DNA from: Myroides guanonis | GTDB lineage: Bacteria; Bacteroidota; Bacteroidia; Flavobacteriales; Flavobacteriaceae | Reading direction: 5' to 3' | Length of the DNA stretch: 64,000 nucleotides | Assembly (NCBI RefSeq): GCF_900114085.1 | Contig: NZ_FORU01000009.1 | Coordinates: 60,190 to 124,189, forward strand | Part shown: positions 19,291-26,079 of the stretch, piece after piece | Position numbering within the stretch: position 1 is the first letter of the stretch | Layout: each line of letters begins with the position of its first letter | Program-made: the position numbers and the translations under genes | The notes under the pieces: model-generated | What the model was told of the DNA's origin: nothing | The model's input: the letters and a program-made list of their open reading frames with translations, nothing else | Databases searched by the model: none

Positions 19291-20928
19291 ATGAAAAAAA
19301 CACTTTTATTTTTATTACTGCTATTTAGTGCAGTGATGCACAGTCAGATTGTTGAATTACAAAAACTATCCAATGGAGAACTAGTTCAAGGACAACCATT
19401 GTTTAATAAAACACAAGATGATGTATATGGATACTTATTTATTTTTAAGAAAGATAAACTAGACAAGAAAGAGTTTTTGTATGAATACACACTGTTAGAT
19501 AAGAATTTAAATAAAGTACTTTCTGGCGATTTTACAGAAATATTAGGAAATTATGGAAAGAGCATTGATGTAAATGGAATTTATCGCGAGGGGTTTATCT
19601 CATTTAAAATAGATGAGATGTACAGTGAGTATACAGCAAAAATAAGATCAAGGTACAGAGTGTTAGACATTAAGGCGAACTCTCTTTCAGATGCCTTTGT
19701 ATTAGATGAGAACCTTGATAAAGTTTATAATGAAGAGCCTAAATCAGCGAGAAAGAGTACGGTTTTTACATTTTGGCCTAATTCATTTGGATATAGTTTA
19801 ACAACTCCCGTGGAAAATAATATAGATAGAGGTCTATTTGCCATGACTCCAAATACCATGTTAGACGCAGGAGCGAGAGAACGTGGGATTTACTATTTCA
19901 ACGAACAGTTAGACCCTGTTTGGTCTTTAGATTATAATGAAGATGCTACAAAGAAAAAATATGAGGAGATCAGTTTTCTAAACAATAAAAATCATTCAGA
20001 TATTTTAGTTGGTAGGAGATATTATAATGGTTCAAAAAATGAAAACTTGAGGGAAAAGGGAGAATTGTTTAATACATTTTTGTTTTTGAACAAAGACTCG
20101 GGAGAATTGATTAATGAGTTCTCACCCTACGGACTTAAACAGGCAAATGGAATTGAAGCGAAAGATATTTCTACTATAAACGTTTATATGAATTCAAATG
20201 AAAGAGTAGTCTTCTTGGATCGAATTATGAATACTAAAGGTAAGAAGTTTGTTTTTGATGAAGAAAAAATTACAGGATTTTCAAAATCGGAATACGAGAT
20301 TTCGACAGGAAAGGAAATAAGTAGAAATTTCTTTACATGGGATAAATTATCAAAGCACTTATCAATTGATGAGTATGGTTATATAAAAGAAAAGGGAGAG
20401 CCAAATAGTTATTTGTATTTTCACGATGCAATACTTAAATCTAATGGGAATATTATTTTTGTAACAGAGCAATATAGAACCTTGTCTGGTACTATAATGG
20501 TAGCTGGATCACAAGGAGTTAAAATAAACGATATGATTCTTTTTGAAGTGGATAAAAACATGGATTTAGTTCAGTACAAAAGAGTTGCTAAAGATTCAAA
20601 AAACATTAGAAACGGTGTGAAAATGCAAGGTACATCTGCTGATTATTTTGGCGCTTTTGACTATTCTGGATACCAAGATTTAGGAGATGATAATTATATA
20701 TTCTTCTATTTTAATAAACAGAGATCAGGAGAGGGAGGAAGAAAACAAAGAGTTTTAGGAATAATATCTAGTTTAGACGGAGTTTTGAAAGAGCAAAAAC
20801 TTCCTTTAAAGTCTAAAGATGGAAGCGAGTTGTCTATTGCAGCTGCAAAAAAAGGATACATCTTGATTATGGAAAAGTTTAAAGACAGAAAAAAGGGAGT
20901 AGAAATGCGCTTGGAAAAAGTGAATTAA
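19291..20928 (+). CDS. Secreted protein of unknown function
   Basis: 545 residues. A signal peptide (MKKTLLFLLLLFSAVMHSQ) is followed by a beta-strand-rich sequence with many Tyr, Lys and Asp, consistent with a beta-propeller or beta-sandwich in the periplasm or outside. I do not recognise a catalytic motif. The segment around residues 86-111 (LGNYGK...GIYREGFISFKID) has a decayed homologue in the intergenic region just downstream. It is encoded 23 bp after the M48 protease and probably forms an operon with it, ending at a long hairpin. Confidence 0.6.
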   Translation: MKKTLLFLLLLFSAVMHSQIVELQKLSNGELVQGQPLFNKTQDDVYGYLFIFKKDKLDKKEFLYEYTLLDKNLNKVLSGDFTEILGNYGKSIDVNGIYREGFISFKIDEMYSEYTAKIRSRYRVLDIKANSLSDAFVLDENLDKVYNEEPKSARKSTVFTFWPNSFGYSLTTPVENNIDRGLFAMTPNTMLDAGARERGIYYFNEQLDPVWSLDYNEDATKKKYEEISFLNNKNHSDILVGRRYYNGSKNENLREKGELFNTFLFLNKDSGELINEFSPYGLKQANGIEAKDISTINVYMNSNERVVFLDRIMNTKGKKFVFDEEKITGFSKSEYEISTGKEISRNFFTWDKLSKHLSIDEYGYIKEKGEPNSYLYFHDAILKSNGNIIFVTEQYRTLSGTIMVAGSQGVKINDMILFEVDKNMDLVQYKRVAKDSKNIRNGVKMQGTSADYFGAFDYSGYQDLGDDNYIFFYFNKQRSGEGGRKQRVLGIISSLDGVLKEQKLPLKSKDGSELSIAAAKKGYILIMEKFKDRKKGVEMRLEKVN

Positions 20929-20949
20929 ACTTCAATCATATTTTTAATT

Positions 20950-20990
20950 ATACGACAAGAACCCCAAATATATGAGGGTTCTTGTCGTAT
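20950..20990 (+). terminator. Long hairpin after secreted-protein gene
   Basis: Fifteen-bp perfect inverted repeat ATACGACAAGAACCC (20950-20964) / GGGTTCTTGTCGTAT (20976-20990) with an 11-base loop, 22 bp beyond the stop. It lacks a T-run, so it may stabilise the mRNA 3' end rather than terminate. Confidence 0.6.
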
Positions 20991-21005
20991 ATAATAAGAT
21001 TGTAG

Positions 21006-21086
21006 TTAGGTAATTATGGTAGAATAATCGAAGTCCACGGGATTTATCGTGATGGATATATTTCTTTTTAAATAGATGATAAATTT
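21006..21086 (+). pseudogene. Fossil fragment of a second copy of the upstream secreted-protein gene
   Basis: About 27 codons read LGNYGR-IIEV-HGIYRDGYISF-stop-IDD, closely matching the secreted protein encoded just upstream (LGNYGK-SIDV-NGIYREGFISF-K-IDE). Many nucleotide differences are at third codon positions, and a Lys codon has become TAA. The match fades on both sides. This is a remnant of a diverged tandem paralogue within the 426-bp gap 20929-21354; no other gene is seen in that gap. Confidence 0.75.
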
Positions 21087-21354
21087 GCTCGATTAGCTAC
21101 ACCAGTTCCATAACAGATGAACGTCTTCATCATTTGGCATATCTTAACTTTTTATTGAAGTTTTTTGATTTGATACCTACTATTTTACAAAATCTCGTTT
21201 AAATATACAAGTTGCAAATAGATACACTTAGTTTAGCTCTTGAGTATACAAAAAAGTTGCTTATCTATCATTACTCAATAAATTAAGTTGATGTATTAAT
21301 CTCATAATAAACTGAATTGTGGTAGTTATTAAAGAGGTTTTCATTTATTGAACT

Positions 21355-22500
21355 CTATTGTTCATTAGAAGGAGTTACTCTTTTATAAACTATTGCAAGG
21401 ACAAAAGAAAAGCAAGACAATATAGTAAGTATTAAACCCAAATTCTGAATCAATCCCGAAATAGCAAGCCCAATTCCTATGAGTATATAGTACATTAGAC
21501 CAAATAAAGCTCCTGCTGTGCCAGCAACATCTCTATACTTAACCAATGCTTCACTTAATATATTAGGAATAGCAATGCTAAATCCAATGACAACAAAAAT
21601 CATAGGTACCAAAAAATATAAACTATCCTGTAATAGTAATGTTCCTAGACCACCGATAGTGGCAATTATTGAAGCGACCAAAATTAAAACAGTTGAGGAA
21701 ACATTATTGTGAATCATTTTTTTATTGATTATCCCCCCAATCAATGAGCTTGTCGCTAGTAAAATTCCACTATATCCAAATTGTGTGGAACTATAACCTA
21801 ATTTGTCGAAAATAAATGGAGCTAATGAATAATAACAAAACAACATAATATTAAACGCAGCCACTAAAACCACACTCAACCAAATTAATTGATCACAGAG
21901 CAATGCGCGCACTAATTCCTTAAAATTTATTTTTAAATCCAATTCTTTTTTTGTTTCTGGAAGAAACTTAAAGCTGGCAATTCCCAAGACAAAAGATAAG
22001 AAGACAAGGCTGGAAAAAACACCTATAATCCCATAATTCTTAACAACTATTCCCCCTAGAAGAAGTCCGAGAACTGGACTGATGGAAAGAGCAATACCTA
22101 TAATTGAAAATACTTTTCCAAGTTCTTTTTTATCATACAAATCTCTAAATATAGTTTGTGTTACAACAGATCCTACAGCTATACCGAATGCTGAGATTAC
22201 TCTGGCAATCATAATTATATTAAAATTAGTAGCTATTAAAGCTAGTATTGAACCAATGGAATAGGTAATTAAACCGTAAATCATTGCCTTTCGTCTACCA
22301 ATTTTATCTGCTGCTATACCCCAAAAAATCACACCAATTGCGAATGCTAGAAAATAAATTGATATGGTTTGTGAGGCTTCCTCATTAGTTACATTAAACT
22401 CCTCTGAGATACTTGGTAATGCTGGGCTATAAATAGTTTCAACAAACTGGGGAAACATAATCAGTATAATTAGTAATAGCAGGCTCGGTTTGGTTTTCAT
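21355..22500 (-). CDS. MFS exporter, Bcr/CflA-type drug resistance transporter
   Basis: 381 residues with 12 predicted membrane helices. The N-terminus (MFPQFVETIYSPALPSISEEF) and the loop 2-3 motif GIAADKIGRRKAMIYG are those of the Bcr/CflA family, and the motif C region GIALSISPVLGLLLGGIV in helix 5 marks an antiporter. It would expel drugs or small metabolites by proton exchange. The divergent AraC gene 107 bp away is the likely regulator. A tetranucleotide repeat lies in the short 5' leader. Confidence 0.88.
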   Translation of the reverse strand: MKTKPSLLLLIILIMFPQFVETIYSPALPSISEEFNVTNEEASQTISIYFLAFAIGVIFWGIAADKIGRRKAMIYGLITYSIGSILALIATNFNIIMIARVISAFGIAVGSVVTQTIFRDLYDKKELGKVFSIIGIALSISPVLGLLLGGIVVKNYGIIGVFSSLVFLSFVLGIASFKFLPETKKELDLKINFKELVRALLCDQLIWLSVVLVAAFNIMLFCYYSLAPFIFDKLGYSSTQFGYSGILLATSSLIGGIINKKMIHNNVSSTVLILVASIIATIGGLGTLLLQDSLYFLVPMIFVVIGFSIAIPNILSEALVKYRDVAGTAGALFGLMYYILIGIGLAISGLIQNLGLILTILSCFSFVLAIVYKRVTPSNEQ

Positions 22501-22505
22501 TACTC

Positions 22506-22531
22506 TTTATTTATATTTATTTATTTATTTA
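22506..22531. repeat. TTTA tetranucleotide repeat in MFS gene leader
   Basis: Six TTTA units interrupted once by TA, running from 6 bp upstream of the MFS start codon, between it and its -7 box. Confidence 0.8.
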
Positions 22532-22539
22532 TTTTTTGA

Positions 22540-22547
22540 CAAAAGTA
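22540..22547 (-). promoter_or_regulatory. Bacteroidota -7 box for MFS gene (TACTTTTG)
   Basis: Exact TAnnTTTG on the minus strand, 40 bp upstream of the MFS ATG and upstream of the TTTA repeat. Confidence 0.55.
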
Positions 22548-22607
22548 AATCCTAGTTTGTCTATCTTAGTAATGATATTAAGACAGAAAACATCAAAATA
22601 AGGACAA

Positions 22608-23375
22608 ATGGCATTTATATCTAAAGAGAGTTATTTTAATCCTGACGAGATAAAAGCAGCAGTAATTGGTATTGCCTCAAATTTTACATACCATGATTCA
22701 GGATTGCACCACCATGATATGGCACAACTTTTATTTGCTCCAAGTGGATGCATGACTATTAATAGTGATAACCAACAAAGTATCTTACCCCCAACAATGG
22801 CGGCTTGGATTCCGCCATATTTCCCGCATAGAATTACGATGAAAAATGTGGTTGCATATCGTTCTATCTATTTTGACAAGTCTGTGTTTCCAGATAATTC
22901 ATCCGAATTTGCTATATTAAATGTAAATGGACTATTAAGGGAATTAATAGAAAGAATTTCTTTTTGGCCATGGAATATGTCTGTTGATTTACAAAAAAAT
23001 ACATTATCAATTTTTTGGGAAGAATTCCATAGTGCTCCAAAACAAAATTTAACGCTCTTAGTTCCCCGAGATATAAGAATTAAACATCATGTTGAACTTT
23101 GGAATCAAGGAAAATCTATGCCCAGATTTCTAAAAGAATTTACAAAAGAAGTAGGTGCAAGTGAAAAGACTATAGCCCGAATCTTTTTAAAAGAAACCGG
23201 CATGTCATATCAGGAATGGAGACAGCAATGGCGACTTCAAAAATCAATTGAATTGTTAGCGGAAGGAAGAAATGTTCGCGAAACAGCCTACGATTTAGAA
23301 TTTTCAAGTGATAGTGCTTTCATTGAATTTTTTAAAAAATACCAAAGGGAAACACCGCATAAGTATTTCAAATAA
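22608..23375 (+). CDS. AraC-family transcriptional regulator
   Basis: 255 residues. The N-terminal cupin-like ligand domain has HHHDMAQLLFAPSG and PPTMAAWIPPYFPHRI. The C-terminal two-HTH AraC domain (about 160-255) ends with FSSDSAFIEFFKKYQRETPHKYF, the normal FSSxSxFxxxFKxxxGxTPxxY ending. It resembles regulators of the YdeC/NimR type that control a neighbouring exporter. The gene is divergent from the Bcr/CflA-type MFS gene, which is the probable target. Confidence 0.9.
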   Translation: MAFISKESYFNPDEIKAAVIGIASNFTYHDSGLHHHDMAQLLFAPSGCMTINSDNQQSILPPTMAAWIPPYFPHRITMKNVVAYRSIYFDKSVFPDNSSEFAILNVNGLLRELIERISFWPWNMSVDLQKNTLSIFWEEFHSAPKQNLTLLVPRDIRIKHHVELWNQGKSMPRFLKEFTKEVGASEKTIARIFLKETGMSYQEWRQQWRLQKSIELLAEGRNVRETAYDLEFSSDSAFIEFFKKYQRETPHKYFK

Positions 23376-23432
23376 ATATCAATTCTAATTTTTTCCCTCT
23401 CCAGAAGGAAACCTAGGTGTTTTATGTGGTTT

Positions 23433-23690
23433 CTATTTATCCGTATGTTTCAACAAACGATTACAGGCAATGGTAGAAAGATCATCAAATTTAAAATCCT
23501 AGTTGTACATACTGAAACTTTTCTTGATTTGTTGTTTGATATAATTATTTACGATGACATAAGATTTTCCCGAACCATGAGTTCCTAAAACAATCATTAC
23601 TCGAAAAGGATTGACGATGTTTATCGAGCTGTCATTCCATTTGTCTTGTTCAAAAAATAAGGATAAAATACGCAATTCTTTTATAAGTAT
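23433..23690 (-). pseudogene. Remnant of a MobC/TraG-type conjugation ATPase gene
   Basis: On the minus strand one frame reads NIVNPFRVMIVLG-THGSGKSYVIVNNYIKQQIKK-SFSMYN-stop-DFKFDDLSTIA-NRLLKHTDK-stop. This is the Walker A region of the VirD4/MobC-like coupling ATPases of Bacteroidota conjugative elements (usual form GTPGSGKSYxxxNNYIKQQ and YDFKFDDLSTIA). Both stops fall where the family has Tyr (TAT/TAC to TAG). Only about 85 of several hundred codons remain. It marks the site of a lost conjugative element. Confidence 0.8.
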
Positions 23691-23753
23691 CTATAATACA
23701 ACACGATTATTAAAATTGCACCTTTACCTATTATAAATTTAAAGTAAGCAATT

Positions 23754-23867
23754 ATGTCAAGAGAAAAAGAAGGAAAGAAGAAGTCGGATAAGACGGCGCC
23801 TACTAAAACTTTAAAGGAAAAAAGAGCTAGTAAAGAAACAAAACGAAAAGACAGAAGTAAAGAATAG
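23754..23867 (+). CDS. Small lysine-rich protein
   Basis: 37 residues beginning MSREKEGKKKSDKTAP, with 19 Lys/Arg and several Glu/Asp, and no hydrophobic core. Such short basic proteins occur widely in Bacteroidota and are usually unnamed. I believe this one is a real gene because the frame is clean and a typical A/T-rich leader precedes it, but its function is unknown. It stands alone in an otherwise decayed 1-kb gap. A 45-residue protein of similar composition is encoded at 44037-44174. Confidence 0.55.
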   Translation: MSREKEGKKKSDKTAPTKTLKEKRASKETKRKDRSKE

Positions 23868-23931
23868 TGAGTTTTTATATTTATTTTCCGAATGATTATT
23901 CATCCAGAAAAGTGAAAATAAAAAGGCAGAA

Positions 23932-23939
23932 TAATTTTG
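23932..23939 (+). promoter_or_regulatory. Orphan Bacteroidota -7 box (TAATTTTG)
   Basis: Exact TAnnTTTG with no coding frame downstream, but a terminator 52 bp further on. A short RNA of about 80 nt is possible. Confidence 0.4.
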
Positions 23940-23990
23940 CATATAATTAGGTTTTAATAAGAGTCTTATTGTGTGATATGTAATTTCAGA

Positions 23991-24029
23991 AAACGTGAAT
24001 ATTCATTTTTGGAGTTCACGTTTTTTTTT
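23991..24029 (+). terminator. Rho-independent terminator
   Basis: Stem AAACGTGAA (23991-23999) / TTCACGTTT (24015-24023) followed by nine T. It could end the 37-residue-protein transcript or a small RNA from the orphan promoter. Confidence 0.75.
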
Positions 24030-24095
24030 AATTATAAAACGTCATATGATGTTTATACTGTAAAAGAGTCGTTAAAAGCTTTCTTTATTTGGGGT

Positions 24096-24125
24096 TTGTT
24101 CGGGTCTTGTTCGGGTCTTGTTCGG
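24096..24125. repeat. 11-bp tandem repeat TTGTTCGGGTC
   Basis: Two full perfect copies of TTGTTCGGGTC and a third of 8 bp, GC-rich against an AT-rich background, directly before the dispersed repeat at 24126. Confidence 0.85.
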
Positions 24126-24168
24126 AAAACGGGCCTCTATCCCCAGTAAACACTAGAAATTCCCGAAG
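24126..24168 (+). repeat. Dispersed repeat, copy 1
   Basis: About 43 bp starting AAAACGGGCC, with core AGTAAACACT and ending CCCGAAG. An inverted copy with three small differences is at 62077-62117. Both are followed by CAAATGATATCAAA. Confidence 0.8.
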
Positions 24169-24240
24169 CATATCCGAACAAAACACTTTTTTGATATTTT
24201 TAGTTATTGATTTTCAGATATGTATGTTGTTTTTAAGAAT

Positions 24241-24265
24241 CAAATGATATCAAATGATATCATTT
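24241..24265. repeat. CAAATGATAT direct repeat with palindrome
   Basis: Two tandem copies of CAAATGATAT, the second forming the perfect palindrome AAATGATATCATTT (24252-24265). A similar CAAATGATATCAAA (reverse strand) lies beside copy 2 of the dispersed repeat near 62060-62074. Confidence 0.7.
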
Positions 24266-24370
24266 ATGACATGAATGATTAAGAGAATTAAAAAATAAGT
24301 ATAGCTAGTTTTTTATATATCTATTCTCTTAGTTTTTATGAAAGCAGGTAGATGAGATAATAAACAAACA

Positions 24371-25150
24371 CTAGATAGAAATTAGATATCGAATCAAGAT
24401 TCTTCTAGCGTCTTTATGGTCAGTTTTGTAGTCTAAATATTTTAACAACTCAAATTCGGATGTTTCATTGGGGCAAAATCCAAAACCTTTATATATACCA
24501 TTTTCTATATATACAAATGCCTTTTCATCAATTGTTCTACCTGCTAGTTGTAGAATCTGTGAGTGTTTCTGAAGACTATGACTGTCTAAAAAGTCTTGAA
24601 CTCTCTCATTATATGTTGTAGGTCTTTCTTTTGAAATACAGGCTCCTAAACACTCTTTAATCTGATATTGAAAGCAACTTCCATTAGTTTTATATAAACC
24701 ATTTATTTTTTGACACAGGCGATATTTCTCTGTAATTCTGAATAGCGTGTTTTTTGCTTCCATCATACTCGTAAATGAAGTGATGGCTTCTTCGTTATCT
24801 CGTGTTTTTGAAATACGAAGCGCATTATATCCTTCATAATCCTCTAGATATAAACCATATTGAAATATCGTTCGACGTTGTGCACGATTATAGATGGGCT
24901 GGTGTGTTTTGATTAAATCAGATTCGTGAAGCAATGCTATTAATTCGCTTCCTGTTACTTCATATTTAATTTGAGAAGTGGTTCGTTGAATTTTATTGGA
25001 TTTTCGGTCTTTACCACTAAAATGTTGTAACACTCTTTTTTTTATATTGATACTCTTGCCGATATATAACAGTCGGCTGTCTTCTCCATAAAAGAAATAT
25101 ACTCCTGGACAAAGTGGTAAATCCTCTATTTGTTCAGCGATGGTTTTCAT
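24371..25150 (-). CDS. GIY-YIG nuclease domain protein (UvrC/Cho-like)
   Basis: 259 residues. The N-terminal GIY-YIG nuclease domain reads GVYFFYGEDSRLLYIGKS (residues 16-33), then KIQRTTSQIKYEVTGSELIALLHESDLIK with the catalytic Glu region, as in the UvrC N-terminal domain, DNA polymerase III epsilon-linked GIY-YIG and Cho. A short Cys-containing segment (CQKINGLYKTNGSCFQYQIKECLGAC) matches the UvrC region after the nuclease. The UvrC C-terminal RNase H and HhH domains are absent. It probably nicks DNA 3' of lesions. Its start overlaps the stop of the HTH-S24 regulator (TAATG), so the two are coupled in a DNA-damage cassette. Confidence 0.88.
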   Translation of the reverse strand: MKTIAEQIEDLPLCPGVYFFYGEDSRLLYIGKSINIKKRVLQHFSGKDRKSNKIQRTTSQIKYEVTGSELIALLHESDLIKTHQPIYNRAQRRTIFQYGLYLEDYEGYNALRISKTRDNEEAITSFTSMMEAKNTLFRITEKYRLCQKINGLYKTNGSCFQYQIKECLGACISKERPTTYNERVQDFLDSHSLQKHSQILQLAGRTIDEKAFVYIENGIYKGFGFCPNETSEFELLKYLDYKTDHKDARRILIRYLISI

Positions 25151-25923
25151 TATAGAAGTTTTTTCTTGATTTGTTGCACATCATTTTTCAATTCTTCCAT
25201 AAGGAACATGAGTTGTGCAGAGTCAGGAGAGAGTATACCCTGTTCAAACTCTTCTGTAGCGATGCTACAGCTATATTCCCAGACCTCTATTAGTTCTTGT
25301 AACTCAATTGAATAAGGAGCATAAATGGGATTGTCTGCACAAAGTAGTAATGCATTTTCTTCTACAGCCTTCAAACGTTTGTAGGTGATTCCCTCATTAC
25401 GAGTTACCCAAATATAGGTTCGTCCACATTTCAAATCATTCAAGTTTTCTACATATTGAGCGATGATAAAACTGCCGTTTTGGTGAGGAGGCATAGAGTC
25501 TCCTTCTGTAGGAAAAGCTCTAAATTTTCCGTTTCTCAAAAAAGGTATTGAGAGCGTAGAGAGGTTCTCTATGTATTCGGGGTCGCTATAACTGCTTAAG
25601 TATCCCATCTGGGCTTTATGAGGGATGATTTCAATACAGTTATTTCCATGTTCATTTACCTTGATAGGAAAAACAATTCTATTATCAGGTAATTGTATGA
25701 TTTCATTTAATGGGACTTTTCTCAAATCTACCGATAGCAGTAAGTCAATGCTCACATGAAAGAATCGAGAGATGCGTACTAGAATTTCCAAAGGCGGTTC
25801 AGAAGCTCCATCTTCATACTTGGCATAACGTCCTCGGGTAATCAAAAGAGATGAAGCAACAGTCTGTTGCGATTTGTTGAGTTGTGTTCTTAAATAACGG
25901 ATATTTTCGGCTAGAAATGACAT
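25150..25923 (-). CDS. HTH-S24 (LexA/CI-like) transcriptional regulator
   Basis: 257 residues from the ATG at 25923; a longer frame upstream has no homology. An N-terminal XRE helix-turn-helix (ENIRYLRTQLNKSQQTVASSL) is followed by a S24 peptidase domain. Ser143 in EGDSM and Lys182 in TYKRL form the expected catalytic dyad. The place where relatives have Ala-Gly for self-cleavage is KAQMGY, with Met106-Gly107. Proteins of this kind repress damage genes until RecA-stimulated self-cleavage. It is divergent from dinB-dnaE and has a palindrome immediately upstream, so it probably represses itself and the cassette. Confidence 0.88.
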   Translation of the reverse strand: MSFLAENIRYLRTQLNKSQQTVASSLLITRGRYAKYEDGASEPPLEILVRISRFFHVSIDLLLSVDLRKVPLNEIIQLPDNRIVFPIKVNEHGNNCIEIIPHKAQMGYLSSYSDPEYIENLSTLSIPFLRNGKFRAFPTEGDSMPPHQNGSFIIAQYVENLNDLKCGRTYIWVTRNEGITYKRLKAVEENALLLCADNPIYAPYSIELQELIEVWEYSCSIATEEFEQGILSPDSAQLMFLMEELKNDVQQIKKKLL

Positions 25924-25941
25924 TGCTATAATTTGTAGCAA
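25923..25941. promoter_or_regulatory. Candidate operator TTGCTA-N7-TAGCAA
   Basis: Perfect 6-bp inverted repeat with 7-bp spacer, lying between the TATATTTG promoter box and the start codon of the HTH-S24 gene, where a bound repressor would block the transcription start. Confidence 0.6.
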
Positions 25942-25949
25942 CAAATATA
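25942..25949 (-). promoter_or_regulatory. Bacteroidota -7 box for HTH-S24 gene (TATATTTG)
   Basis: Exact TAnnTTTG on the minus strand. Transcription would start inside the adjacent palindrome, leaving a leader of about 12 nt. Confidence 0.6.
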
Positions 25950-25971
25950 ATGTAAATGATATAATCTGTAG

Positions 25972-25979
25972 TAGTTTTG
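25972..25979 (+). promoter_or_regulatory. Bacteroidota -7 box for dinB-dnaE (TAGTTTTG)
   Basis: Exact TAnnTTTG 101 bp upstream of the dinB ATG. The predicted leader contains the 15-bp palindrome at 26006. Confidence 0.5.
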
Positions 25980-26005
25980 GAAAAGAAAAAAAACTCAAAA
26001 ATGAA

Positions 26006-26020
26006 TCAAAGTAACTTTGA
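26006..26020. promoter_or_regulatory. 15-bp perfect palindrome before dinB
   Basis: TCAAAGT-A-ACTTTGA, a perfect 7+1+7 palindrome, 60 bp upstream of dinB in its predicted leader. The wider ACTCAAA (25993) / TTTGAGT (26016) repeat overlaps it. It could be an operator or a leader hairpin. Confidence 0.5.
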
Positions 26021-26079
26021 GTATATAGGTTGTATAGGATTGATTCTCTTTGTTTTACTCTATTAATACATGTTATGTT

